A stretch of 64,000 nt of DNA from Clostridiales bacterium (GCA_022508345.1 JAFLVK010000001.1:1-64000), one strand, 5' to 3'; counted from the first letter of the stretch, positions 1-7,610 are shown. Numbers and translations are program-made. The notes: generated by a model not told the origin, from the sequence alone.

Positions 1-130
1 TTCAATTCTTCTTACTATTCTGTTGTCAAGCTTCTGTTGCTATTGCGTAATGCAACAGCCTATTTAATATACTACATTAGTCAAAATATGTCAAACAATT
101 TACTGCAAATAAATAATAAATTTTTGCAAA

Positions 131-163
131 AAAAACAACTCTCACAATGTGCTGTGAGAGTTG
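131..163 (-). terminator. Terminator of the LURP-one-like gene
   Basis: A 10-bp stem (136-145 with 154-163, 8-nt loop) is followed on the minus strand by a run of T. It lies just past the stop of the minus-strand gene ending at 193. Confidence 0.75.
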
Positions 164-192
164 TTGTAACTAAATCGCTTTCGGTAGGTGTA

Positions 193-681
193 CTAACTTG
201 CTTGTCCCTGAGATTTATCTTGAATGTTGTCAATTGCAATAACCAAAGCTATCAAAAAGGTGGGATCCTGTCCATCGAGTACATCCAATACAAAGTAGTC
301 GCGTAGCGCCCAAAACTCCTTGGTAACTGTGCCGATGTACACGCCGTTTCGTGACACTTGCATTCCACTTAAAATGTAGCCGTGTACTTGAATATCCTCG
401 TTTGTTTCCTGTATAACATAACCGTGCTTGAAGCTCAGGTTCGCCTTTACTTTGCAAAGCTTGTTGCCATCCTTATCGCAGATATATGCGCTGTGAAGAA
501 GAAACGTCGGCCACTTGTTGCGAATCCTATACAAAACATTGCCATTCATATCAAGCAATGTTTTTTTCTTATGCCAACTAAAAGCTTTGCCTTTTACCTG
601 GTACAGCTGATTGCCTGCTTCGTCTTCTACTATGGAGCTGCCTCCCCAAGAAACAAACTTATTTTTGACGATGATTTTCAT
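193..681 (-). CDS. LURP-one-related (LOR/YxjI-like) protein
   Basis: A protein of 162 residues with the repeated short beta-strand pattern of the LURP-one-related family (tubby-like barrel). It has the typical C-terminal hydrophobic helix, here FLIALVIAID. The ATG at 681 is chosen over an upstream in-frame ATG at 729 because AAGGAGA sits just before it and the family normally starts close to this point. The gene stands alone, divergent from the flavodoxin gene, with its own promoter and terminator. The molecular function of bacterial LOR proteins is unknown; tubby-like barrels can associate with membranes or phosphoinositides, but nothing here shows that. Family assignment is fairly sure, function is not. 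Confidence 0.7.
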   Translation of the reverse strand: MKIIVKNKFVSWGGSSIVEDEAGNQLYQVKGKAFSWHKKKTLLDMNGNVLYRIRNKWPTFLLHSAYICDKDGNKLCKVKANLSFKHGYVIQETNEDIQVHGYILSGMQVSRNGVYIGTVTKEFWALRDYFVLDVLDGQDPTFLIALVIAIDNIQDKSQGQAS

Positions 682-758
682 ATTGTATTTCTCCTTTTTA
701 CAATTGATTGCACAACTGTATGAAACCACTTAGAAAAGTTACATATTGTTATACAAAT

Positions 759-787
759 ATTATATCACGGAAAATAAAGCAAGTCAA
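759..787 (-). promoter_or_regulatory. Sigma-A type promoter for the LOR gene
   Basis: TTGACT, 17-bp spacer, TATAAT read on the minus strand. It lies about 80 bp upstream of the chosen start at 681. Confidence 0.7.
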
Positions 788-923
788 TACCAATTTTCTA
801 AATAAAAGCGCTAAAAACAATTATTGCTCTTAAAACAGGCAACTTACGGGTATTATGTGTGAAATAGTATACTATGTTTAAGCAAAAACAGGCAATATGG
901 ACTTAAGTACGCCCATATTTAAG

Positions 924-952
924 TTGAATTATATAATTTTATATGATACAAT
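924..952 (+). promoter_or_regulatory. Promoter of the flavodoxin gene
   Basis: TTGAAT, 17-bp spacer, TACAAT, ending 24 bp before the ATG at 977. The rest of the 682-976 gap is AT-rich with no further gene seen. Confidence 0.65.
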
Positions 953-976
953 GGTTTTTAATCTAGGAGATATATC

Positions 977-1495
977 ATGGCAAAAAATTTGATAGTCTAC
1001 TACTCTCGCAAGGGTGAAAATTACTGGAACGGAAGCATAAAAAATCTTGCTAAAGGCAACACGGAAATTGTTGCTGAGTTTATACAAAAGGCTGTCGGTG
1101 CAGATATATTTGAAATAGAAACGGTAAAGAACTACTCTACCGATTACTACGCTTGCACAGAGGAAGCGAAAAGCGAATTGCGCAGCCAGGCAAGACCTGA
1201 ACTCAAAAGATATCTTGACGTCATTGATCAATACGACAACATCTTCGTGTGCGGCCCCTGTTGGTGGGGAACATTTCCCATGGCTGTGTTTACTCAGCTG
1301 GAAAAACTAGACTTTAGCGGCAAAAAGGTGATGGCTGTGATGACTCACGAGGGTAGCGGACTGGGCAGCTGTGAACGCGACTTGAAGCGCATATGTGAGG
1401 GCGCAACACTTGGCAAGGGACTGGCAATACACGGCGCAGACGCTTCGAAATCGGAAAGCACCATTGCTGCTTGGGCGAAATCGGTTGTTAAATAA
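977..1495 (+). CDS. Flavodoxin family protein
   Basis: A protein of 172 residues with a flavodoxin fold. The N-terminal strand LIVYYSRKGENYW followed by KGNTE corresponds to the FMN phosphate-binding loop, in the longer form seen in Flavodoxin_4 proteins. The CGPCWWGTFP segment near residue 92 matches the second FMN-contacting loop, and the central beta-strand before MTHEGSGLG matches the third. It is expected to be a soluble FMN-dependent electron carrier or quinone/nitro reductase-like protein. Length is normal. AGGAG precedes the ATG. It is monocistronic or cotranscribed with the P-loop gene 50 bp downstream. The electron donor and acceptor cannot be told from sequence. Confidence 0.85.
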   Translation: MAKNLIVYYSRKGENYWNGSIKNLAKGNTEIVAEFIQKAVGADIFEIETVKNYSTDYYACTEEAKSELRSQARPELKRYLDVIDQYDNIFVCGPCWWGTFPMAVFTQLEKLDFSGKKVMAVMTHEGSGLGSCERDLKRICEGATLGKGLAIHGADASKSESTIAAWAKSVVK

Positions 1496-1544
1496 ATAAA
1501 AGCTTAAACTATAAAACAGTAATTGAATGGAGAATTGCAATAGA

Positions 1545-2054
1545 ATGATAGTATTGATAGCAGGTGCAACGCACACAGGAAAAACCGCGCTAGCCCAACG
1601 ATTATTGGAAAAATATAAATTTCCTTATCTGTCAATCGACCATTTAAAAATGGGGTTGATAAGAAGTAAACAAACATCATTAAGTGTATGTGATGACCAA
1701 GCACTTACACCATATCTTTGGTCAATTGTTAAGGAAATAATAAAAACAGCAATAGAAAACCAACAGAATTTAATTGTAGAAGGCTGTTATATTCCGTTTG
1801 ATTGGAAAAAGGATTTTAATGATGAATATTTAAAAGGAATAAAATACTATTGCTTGGTAATGAGCAAAAACTACATACTAAATAATTTTACAAAAATTAC
1901 GGCTTATGAAAATAAAGTCGAAAAAAGATTAAGCTGTGATGTTACGCAAGAAAAGTTGATTGAGACAAACGAAACAAATTTACAAATGTGTAAAAAGTAC
2001 GAATTGAATTATATTTTGATAGACAAAGAATACAAAGTTGATATTGAACTATAA
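1545..2054 (+). CDS. Small P-loop kinase-like NTPase
   Basis: A protein of 169 residues beginning with a beta-strand and Walker A loop, GATHTGKT at residues 7-14, followed by a DHLKMGL segment like the substrate-binding part of nucleoside/shikimate-type kinases. It resembles 2-phosphoglycerate-kinase-like or AAA-type small kinases, but the substrate is unknown. An upstream in-frame ATG at 1527 lacks a ribosome-binding site; GGAG lies 12 nt before the ATG at 1545, so the latter is preferred. The gene is clearly more AT-rich and richer in Lys/Asn/Ile codons than its neighbours, suggesting recent acquisition. Confidence 0.65.
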   Translation: MIVLIAGATHTGKTALAQRLLEKYKFPYLSIDHLKMGLIRSKQTSLSVCDDQALTPYLWSIVKEIIKTAIENQQNLIVEGCYIPFDWKKDFNDEYLKGIKYYCLVMSKNYILNNFTKITAYENKVEKRLSCDVTQEKLIETNETNLQMCKKYELNYILIDKEYKVDIEL

Positions 2055-2111
2055 AATTTGATGTAATTTTAAAACGCACTCCAAAGTTTACAAAAAGAAA
2101 TTGCAAGTTGG

Positions 2112-2140
2112 TTGAATAAAGTTCTTTTCTGTGCTATCTT
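2112..2140 (+). promoter_or_regulatory. Promoter of the XRE regulator
   Basis: TTGAAT, 17-bp spacer, TATCTT. The -10 element runs directly into a palindrome at 2139-2154, the likely operator. Confidence 0.55.
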
Positions 2141-2154
2141 GTTTACATAAACAA
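2139..2154 (+). promoter_or_regulatory. Palindromic operator candidate
   Basis: Perfect 16-bp inverted repeat TTGTTTA-CA-TAAACAA overlapping the 3' end of the -10 and the start-site region. The position suggests autorepression by the downstream HTH protein (inference). Confidence 0.55.
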
Positions 2155-2182
2155 CTTGTAACAAAAAGAAGGTGTCCGTGTA

Positions 2183-2944
2183 ATGACTTTAGGCGATAAA
2201 CTTGCTAAACTGCGCAAAGACAACAACTACACGCAAGAACAACTTGCGGAAATACTCGATGTGACAAGGCAATCGGTAAGTAGGTGGGAATCGGATATTG
2301 CAATTCCCGAGACCGACAAACTAATTAAGCTTGGCGAGCTGTACAATTGCTCCATGGACTATCTGCTTAAAGATGATGTTGAAGAGGAACAACAGCACGC
2401 GTCCTTTAGCTTAAAAAACTTTTATTACGAAAGGAAAAGCTCGAAAACGGTACACGGCATACCATTGTGGCACATAAATATCGGCTTGGGTAGATCAGCA
2501 AAGGGCATAATTGCAATTGGCTTGTGCGCACGGGGCTTGATATCTGTTGGCTTCGTTTCGTTAGGGTTGTTATCTTTCGGTTTGCTATCGCTAGGCTTAG
2601 TATCGCTGGGCGTGGTTGCGCTAGGCTTGATAGCTGCAGGCACAATATCTGCAGGAGTAATTGCTGTGGGCGCAATAAGCTGTGGATTGCTTGCAATTGG
2701 CTCTGTTGCTATCGGGGAGTTTTCCGTTGGCGCGTTAGCTGTGGGTAACTATTTTGCCATGGGCGACCATGCGTATGCTGCAATTGCTATAGGAAAAACA
2801 AAAGCGGTCGGTACACTATTTCAAGCGAATGCTGTAAACTCGACAAATCGCCCCGAGATAATTACACTGTTAAAAGAAAATGTCCCGAAAATATTTTCAT
2901 GGATAACAGAACTTATAAAACCGCTTTTGAAAGTTGGCGGTTAA
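2183..2944 (+). CDS. XRE-family regulator with glycine-pentad repeat domain
   Basis: A protein of 253 residues. Residues about 5-60 are a Cro/C1-type helix-turn-helix (QEQLAEILDVTRQSVSRWE is the recognition region). After a short linker, residues about 97-205 form a run of at least 16 near-perfect five-residue repeats, G-x-hydrophobic-[A/S]-x, with glycine every fifth position. A short charged tail follows. The repeat could be a quadrilateral beta-helix or a membrane-embedded segment; it lacks the Asn/Asp of classical pentapeptide repeats. Such HTH plus repeat proteins occur in Clostridia but their ligand is not known to me. A palindrome over the promoter suggests autoregulation. A terminator follows immediately. 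Confidence 0.75.
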   Translation: MTLGDKLAKLRKDNNYTQEQLAEILDVTRQSVSRWESDIAIPETDKLIKLGELYNCSMDYLLKDDVEEEQQHASFSLKNFYYERKSSKTVHGIPLWHINIGLGRSAKGIIAIGLCARGLISVGFVSLGLLSFGLLSLGLVSLGVVALGLIAAGTISAGVIAVGAISCGLLAIGSVAIGEFSVGALAVGNYFAMGDHAYAAIAIGKTKAVGTLFQANAVNSTNRPEIITLLKENVPKIFSWITELIKPLLKVGG

Positions 2945-2954
2945 ATACAAAATG

Positions 2955-2980
2955 AAAGGCTCCCTTTGTGGGAGCCTTTT
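2955..2980 (+). terminator. Terminator between convergent genes
   Basis: Ten-bp stem AAAGGCTCCC / GGGAGCCTTT with a 5-nt loop. It ends the XRE gene and may also serve the convergent minus-strand operon ending at 2997. Confidence 0.8.
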
Positions 2981-2996
2981 GAATTTACTACGCGCC

Positions 2997-3209
2997 TTAT
3001 TGTTGCTTGCTGTAATCAAGAATATCGCCGGGAGTGCAATCGAGCACATCACAAATTGCTGCAAGGGTGGAAAAGCGTATCGCCGTAACCTTGTTATTCT
3101 TTATTTTTGATAGATTGACATTTGAAATGCCTACGCGATCCGCCAGTTCATTTAGCGATATTTTACGTTCAACCATCATTCTGTCTAATCGAAGTACAAT
3201 TTTTCCCAT
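2997..3209 (-). CDS. YozG-like small XRE regulator
   Basis: A protein of 70 residues consisting only of a helix-turn-helix domain (HTH_26/Cro-CI type). Motifs are ISLNELADRVGIS and the conserved NLSKIKNNK and DVLDCTPGDIL stretches of the YozG family. Its start lies 12 bp after the stop of the DUF2975 gene, so the two form one operon, the same pairing as YoaS-YozG in Bacillus subtilis. It is probably the DNA-binding partner that acts on the operators at 3847-3902. Length is typical. Confidence 0.85.
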   Translation of the reverse strand: MGKIVLRLDRMMVERKISLNELADRVGISNVNLSKIKNNKVTAIRFSTLAAICDVLDCTPGDILDYSKQQ

Positions 3210-3221
3210 AGCTTACACCTC

Positions 3222-3788
3222 TTACAAAAGACCGTCTACGTCTTTTTCCAGCTCTACGCCGTATGCGAAAATGTGCGTCAAAGCGAGAACAATCAAACCC
3301 ATGATAAAGCCGTCGGCATTGACGTGTACGTAATTGACTGTGTCAAGACCTATCACAAGGCTGGTGATAATGCCCATAATTAGCCCAACAATGGGGATAA
3401 CAATGGAGAAAATACCAATTTCTTTGAGCATACGGACATTGTCATTATTGAAAGGCGTGGTTCCCTCAGATTTCTTAACAATGAGATAGATGTTACGGAA
3501 TATCATTGCCATAAGTGGGCAGATAAGTGCTGTTCCAATAGCAAACATAAGTATCGCTGTCGGGCTGACTTCGCCGGCTGAATTAGCAAAAGTTACCTCA
3601 TAGCCGTAAAAAGACAATGTTTGATTGCTGGCAGCACCCGTATCAAGGACAGACATTAGCCAATCTCCTGCAGCAATTGAACATATTGCCACAGCCACCA
3701 TCAAGCCAATACCAGCCCAATGCACTATTTCAAATATTTTTGCTACGATTTTTACAGTTTTGTTTACTTTACCGTTTGTTTTTTTCAT
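3222..3788 (-). CDS. DUF2975 membrane protein
   Basis: A protein of 188 residues with four predicted membrane helices (roughly residues 24-45, 80-100, 122-147 and 160-178), matching the DUF2975/YoaS family. An extracytoplasmic loop of about 30 residues lies between helices 1 and 2. It is followed by its usual partner, a YozG-like HTH protein. The pair probably forms a membrane-coupled regulatory unit in which the membrane protein controls the small HTH; this is inference from conserved linkage. GGAGG-like sequence precedes the ATG. Transcription starts from a strong promoter overlapped by three direct repeats. Confidence 0.85.
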   Translation of the reverse strand: MKKTNGKVNKTVKIVAKIFEIVHWAGIGLMVAVAICSIAAGDWLMSVLDTGAASNQTLSFYGYEVTFANSAGEVSPTAILMFAIGTALICPLMAMIFRNIYLIVKKSEGTTPFNNDNVRMLKEIGIFSIVIPIVGLIMGIITSLVIGLDTVNYVHVNADGFIMGLIVLALTHIFAYGVELEKDVDGLL

Positions 3789-3833
3789 GTTTTACCTCCC
3801 ACAAGAATCAGCACCATTGCTGTTAACACTGTG

Positions 3834-3862
3834 ATAATAGCACACGATTTTACGTTTGTCAA
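3834..3862 (-). promoter_or_regulatory. Consensus promoter of the DUF2975-HTH operon
   Basis: TTGACA, 17-bp spacer, TATTAT on the minus strand, about 45 bp upstream of the start at 3788. The -35 hexamer lies within the first operator repeat. Confidence 0.8.
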
Positions 3863-3902
3863 TAGTTATTTAATGTTTGTCGATAAATATTTTATGTTTA
3901 AT
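3847..3902 (-). promoter_or_regulatory. Three 14-bp direct repeats with 21-bp spacing (operator array)
   Basis: Plus-strand copies are ATTTTACGTTTGTC (3847-3860), ATTTAATGTTTGTC (3868-3881) and ATTTTATGTTTAAT (3889-3902). Starts are exactly 21 bp apart, two helical turns, so the same DNA face is presented three times. The first copy covers the -35 and part of the spacer. They also lie between the two divergent genes, so both could be controlled. Confidence 0.65.
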
Positions 3903-3971
3903 GTTAAATTTACAAATTTTGGGACAAAACGGCAAGTTCAATTGTTGTATAGATAGTAGGAGGAAATTACG

Positions 3972-4478
3972 GTGAAAAAGATTACCATATTGTTAACTAT
4001 ATTGCTTGTACTCTGTTCACTTTGCGCATTTGCAGCTTGCGACCCTAGTACCGTTTTTCTAGAACCGACTGATTTGACGGATATAGTAAGCGTTGAACTA
4101 ATAAGGTATGACAACCCACGCCAAAAACAGTTTATTTCTTGGGTGCCTGACCACACCTCGGACTTAAAAGCTTTTGACGAAAGAAAGCTTTTTGTTTTGG
4201 AAAGGTTGGACGGGGACAAAATTCCAGAATTTATTGACACGCTTTGCGAGTGCCCTATTTTAGACAGGTACTACGCATTCGATTCGCCAAACGGCATATG
4301 CCTGAAGCTTACTTACATCAACGGTGAATATTTAATAGTAAACTGCAAAGAGGGCGCGTTTGTCGGTTACATTGGGAAATTTGGTTTCGACGGTGAAGTT
4401 ATACAATTTATTGGGTGCTTTGTCAGCGTAACCAGCTTCGAAACACTTGTAAACGACTACTTCCAAATGAAAATATAG
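3972..4478 (+). CDS. Predicted lipoprotein of unknown function
   Basis: A protein of 168 residues with a type II signal peptide: two Lys, a hydrophobic stretch, and lipobox FAAC with the lipidated Cys at residue 23. The mature part (about 145 residues) has no motif I recognise. The start is GTG, preceded by AGGAGG at good spacing. It is divergent from the DUF2975-HTH operon and shares the intergenic operator region. A hairpin terminator follows. It is probably an outer-face membrane-anchored protein; its role is unknown. Confidence 0.7.
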   Translation: MKKITILLTILLVLCSLCAFAACDPSTVFLEPTDLTDIVSVELIRYDNPRQKQFISWVPDHTSDLKAFDERKLFVLERLDGDKIPEFIDTLCECPILDRYYAFDSPNGICLKLTYINGEYLIVNCKEGAFVGYIGKFGFDGEVIQFIGCFVSVTSFETLVNDYFQMKI

Positions 4479-4518
4479 TTACATAACAAATATTCTTATC
4501 CCCTCAGGCAATAAATTG

Positions 4519-4556
4519 ACAGCTCCCCATGAGAACAAACAAGGGGAGCTGTTTAT
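4519..4556 (+). terminator. Terminator of the lipoprotein gene
   Basis: Ten-bp stem ACAGCTCCCC (4519-4528) with GGGGAGCTGT (4543-4552), followed by a short interrupted T tract. Confidence 0.6.
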
Positions 4557-4585
4557 AGTTGCAAATATTAGGGTTATATCGTAGG

Positions 4586-4670
4586 TTTGAGTGGCTAGAA
4601 GCGAGGTAGGTGAAGCGCGCCTCTCTCTAATTCACTGACCGAAGTGATGTGTTACAAGCGCAACACAGGG
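4586..4670 (+). repeat. Diverged copy of dispersed repeat R1
   Basis: Begins TTTGAGTGGCTAGAAGCGAG and continues AGGTAGGTGAAGCGC, closely similar to 15649-15690 and to the left arm at 29908-29930. The remainder of the 4557-4673 gap has no gene. Confidence 0.45.
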
Positions 4671-4673
4671 AGT

Positions 4674-4730
4674 GAGGGCGTTCCAATTGGAGACATCTCG
4701 AAGAGCTAGGCTTCAATTGGAATGCCCGAA
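4674..4730 (-). repeat. Dispersed hairpin repeat R2, copy 1
   Basis: Inverted arms 4676-4689 (GGGCGTTCCAATTG) and 4714-4727 (CAATTGGAATGCCC) enclose GAGACATC...GCTAGGCTT. A second copy with covarying arms lies at 34998-35048. It sits just past the stop of the EF-G-like gene and could act as a transcript 3' end. Confidence 0.55.
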
Positions 4731-4733
4731 CGA

Positions 4734-6776
4734 CTATTCTTCTTCGGCGTATTTTTTAGCCTCTTCAATAATCTTGGGAACGCTGGTTGCGGGAACTTCC
4801 TCGTAACGTGCAAAGTTGATTTCGAACTTGCCGCGGCCTTGTGTCATTGAACGCAGGTCTGTTGCGTACTTCAAAATTTCAGCGTACGGAGCTTCCGCCG
4901 TAACGATTTGCTTGCCGTTTGCCATTTCCGTACCCATGATACGTCCACGACGTTTGTTCATGTCGCCCATTACGTCGCCCAGATAGTTATCGGGAACGAC
5001 AATCTTCAGTTCATAAATAGGCTCAAGCAGAACGGGTCCTGCCTTTACACAACCTGATTTGAAAGCAAGTATTGCAGCCATCTGGAATGCGATATCCTTG
5101 CCGTCTACGGGGTGGGTAGATCCGTCGTACAGTGTTGCCTTGAGGTCTACTACGGGGTATCCTGCCAAAACACCCTTTTGGATAGCTTGGCGAAGTCCCT
5201 TTTCTACCGAGGGGATAAATTGACGGGGAACTGCACCGCCTACTACTGCGTCAACGAACTCGAATTGTCCGTCTGCTGCGCCCGGTTCAAAGCGTACCCA
5301 GCAGTGTCCGTACTGACCAGCACCACCCGATTGCTTTTTGTGCTTACCTTCTGCTTCTGCCATCTTGCGGATGGTTTCACGGTAGGGAATGCGCGGGTCG
5401 GAAAGTACTGCTTCGCAGTTGAACTTAGCCTTGAGCTTTTTGCAAAGAACGTCAAGCTGTGTTTCGCCAAGACCGCTAAGCAGCATGTCGCCTGTTTCGG
5501 GGTCCTTGTTGACGGTGAAAGCAATGTCTTCGTCCTTAAGTTTGCTAAGTCCGCCAAACACCTTGTCTTCGTCACCCTTCTTAGCAGCGGTAACTGCGCG
5601 GAAGTATACGGGGCGAGGCAATTCTACGGGAGCAAGCTCAACTTCGCCGCCCTCGCAAAGCACGTCGCCTGTGCTGGTTGCGGAAAGCTTAGCCAATGCT
5701 GCAATGTCGCCTGCGGTTGCGCTTTCAGCGGTTTCCTGCTTGTCGCCTCTGATGAAGTAAACAGTGCTGATTTTTTCATTGGTGTCGCTGTTGACGTTCT
5801 TCAAGGTCATGCCGCTCTTGAGTGTACCGGAAATAACCTTGAATATGGACAGCTTACCTACGAACCTGTCAACGATTGTCTTGAATACGCGAAGTACTAC
5901 GGGAGCATTTGCATCCACTGCAATAGCCTTGCCGTGAGCGTCCAATGTAGGACGTGTTTCAGGGCTGGGAAGAGAACCGACAATCATATCCAACAACTCG
6001 TTGATACCTTGTCTAGCCAGTGCAGAACCTGCAAGCACGGGAACTGTTGCACCGTTGAGCAAGCCCATTGCAAAGCCACGGGTAATTTCTTCACTGGACA
6101 GCTCGCCAACTTCAAAGAACTTTTCCATAAGTGCATCGTCGCCCTCTGCTGCCATTTCCGACATTGCCATGCGCATGTCGTCGTACTCGCCTTGAAGAGC
6201 GGCAGGGATAGCACCAGCCACTCCTTTGAAGCTGCAATATTGACCTGTGATAGCGTTTACGTAGCCCACCATTTTGTGGCCTTCCAGCTCGGGTACGATA
6301 ATGGATGATACCTTACCAAAGCGTGCCTTGATAGCATCTACGGTTGAAGCGTAGTTAGCGTTTTCCTTGTCTACGCCGTTTACGAAAATGAGTGATGGAA
6401 TCTTGTGCTCTAAACAGTATTCCAATGCCTTTTCCGTACCTACGCTCATTGAGCCTGTTGCGCTGGTTACGATAATCGCGCTGTCGGCAACGGTAAGAGC
6501 TTCCAGCATTTCGCACTCGAAGTCGAAGTAGCCGGGAACGTCGATAATGTTGATTTTTGTTCCTTTGTACGTGCAATTTGCAACGGAAAGGCTGATTGAT
6601 ATTTTTCTTGCAACTTCTTCAGGGTCGAAGTCCATTGTGGAGTTGCCGTCGTCCACCTTGCCGAATCTGTCCAGTACGCCCGCATTGAACAAAAGCGCTT
6701 CGGCGAGAGTAGTTTTACCTTCGCCACTGTGTCCGATAAGAGCGACGTTTCTGATGTCTTTCGCTAATACTGCCAT
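4734..6776 (-). CDS. EF-G-like translation factor GTPase (FusA2 type)
   Basis: A protein of 680 residues with the full EF-G domain order: GTPase, beta-barrel domain II, and domains III-V ending in the ribosome-binding region. The P-loop is GHSGEGKTT (residues 15-23) and G3 is DVPGYFDF (79-86), replacing the AHIDAGKTT and DTPGHVDF of canonical EF-G; this is the signature of the FusA2/EF-G-like paralogue group. G4 reads NGVD (133-136) rather than NKxD, losing the usual Lys. It is thus a second, non-housekeeping EF-G; a role in ribosome rescue, recycling or stress is possible but unproven. It is a single gene on its own promoter. Confidence 0.85.
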   Translation of the reverse strand: MAVLAKDIRNVALIGHSGEGKTTLAEALLFNAGVLDRFGKVDDGNSTMDFDPEEVARKISISLSVANCTYKGTKINIIDVPGYFDFECEMLEALTVADSAIIVTSATGSMSVGTEKALEYCLEHKIPSLIFVNGVDKENANYASTVDAIKARFGKVSSIIVPELEGHKMVGYVNAITGQYCSFKGVAGAIPAALQGEYDDMRMAMSEMAAEGDDALMEKFFEVGELSSEEITRGFAMGLLNGATVPVLAGSALARQGINELLDMIVGSLPSPETRPTLDAHGKAIAVDANAPVVLRVFKTIVDRFVGKLSIFKVISGTLKSGMTLKNVNSDTNEKISTVYFIRGDKQETAESATAGDIAALAKLSATSTGDVLCEGGEVELAPVELPRPVYFRAVTAAKKGDEDKVFGGLSKLKDEDIAFTVNKDPETGDMLLSGLGETQLDVLCKKLKAKFNCEAVLSDPRIPYRETIRKMAEAEGKHKKQSGGAGQYGHCWVRFEPGAADGQFEFVDAVVGGAVPRQFIPSVEKGLRQAIQKGVLAGYPVVDLKATLYDGSTHPVDGKDIAFQMAAILAFKSGCVKAGPVLLEPIYELKIVVPDNYLGDVMGDMNKRRGRIMGTEMANGKQIVTAEAPYAEILKYATDLRSMTQGRGKFEINFARYEEVPATSVPKIIEEAKKYAEEE

Positions 6777-6823
6777 GTTAGTTAGTACTCCTAATAAATA
6801 ATTTTCAATTTGCTTCGTTTGAA

Positions 6824-6859
6824 CGAAATATCCGTTTTACCACAAAATATCCATTTTAC
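6824..6859 (-). repeat. Two 18-bp direct repeats in the EF-G-like leader
   Basis: CGAAATATCCGTTTTAC at 6824-6840 and ACAAAATATCCATTTTAC at 6842-6859 (plus strand), 18 bp apart. They lie downstream of the -10, so they are in the leader or cover the start site. Confidence 0.5.
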
Positions 6860-6874
6860 AAACTACTATCATTC

Positions 6875-6903
6875 ATTATATACTAACTCGCGTTTTTTTT
6901 CAA
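6875..6903 (-). promoter_or_regulatory. Promoter of the EF-G-like gene
   Basis: TTGAAA, 17-bp spacer, TATAAT on the minus strand, giving a leader of about 90 nt. Confidence 0.75.
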
Positions 6904-6917
6904 GAGGGTTGAGCAAT

Positions 6918-7610
6918 TTAATCTAGAAAAATACTGTATTTTTCGCCGATTTCCGCACCGCTTGCGTCTATCACCGTAACGACGCTGTCGTCCTTGGGAA
7001 ATTTGCGGTACTTCTTGCGGATTCTACGCGCTACCCCCTCCAAGCTGTCGAATATTTGTACGTTGGGAAACACCCGCGAAAAACAATGCTTGTACATGTT
7101 CATGCTGCTGTTGGCAAGCGCAATGCAGTCGAATTGTCCGTACAGCTGTTCGCAACACTCGGATATATAACGCACTATGTCGCGCTCGTCACCCACTTCC
7201 GCAAGCGCAGGGAAATCGGGCATGGCTACGGGTATAACCCCCGAAAGGCTTTGCGACCTTACTGCAAAAGCGTCCCCTACCACAAGCACTCGCGACGCCG
7301 TGTAGGTTGAAGCATGCATAACGGGTGCGTCACAACCGAAGATTGCAACATCGGGGTGGGCTTGCGTTAGCGGCTTGAGACATCGGCTGGACAGCGCAAC
7401 GGAGGAGAAAACCACCGCATCGCAACCCAGTTCGGTTAGCTTGGTCAGCGCGCTGCTGCCAATGGTAATAAGCGCCTTGCCGTTACAGTTGCCCAACGGA
7501 AAGTGATCGCCATTAACCATGCAAATAAAATGTGCGCTAACCACCTGTTTTAGCTTGGTCAGCGTTGGAACAAATCCAATGCCATCGTCTACTATACCTA
7601 CCGTTAACAT
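6918..7610 (-). CDS. Glutamate racemase-like protein lacking catalytic cysteines
   Basis: A protein of 230 residues that aligns by eye with Asp/Glu racemase (MurI) along its length. GIVDDGIGF (5-13) fits the N-terminal DSGxGG loop, CDAVVFSSVAL (63-73) fits VIACNTAT, CIALANSSMNMY (162-173) fits LILGCTHYP, and DSLEGVARRI (188-197) fits the conserved C-terminal DSAEAVA motif. Both catalytic Cys positions are replaced (Ser69 or Ser70; Asn167 or Ser168), so classical two-cysteine racemization is not expected. It may be a pseudoenzyme, a binding protein, or a relative with different chemistry. It is monocistronic, between the EF-G-like and rpsT genes. Fold assignment is moderate, function unknown. 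Confidence 0.6.
   Translation of the reverse strand: MLTVGIVDDGIGFVPTLTKLKQVVSAHFICMVNGDHFPLGNCNGKALITIGSSALTKLTELGCDAVVFSSVALSSRCLKPLTQAHPDVAIFGCDAPVMHASTYTASRVLVVGDAFAVRSQSLSGVIPVAMPDFPALAEVGDERDIVRYISECCEQLYGQFDCIALANSSMNMYKHCFSRVFPNVQIFDSLEGVARRIRKKYRKFPKDDSVVTVIDASGAEIGEKYSIFLD

Noticed and set aside
5112..6308. A 398-codon open frame antisense to the EF-G-like gene
   Set aside because: It is the complement of a strongly conserved gene, has Cys-rich low-likelihood composition, no ribosome-binding site, and no recognisable domain.
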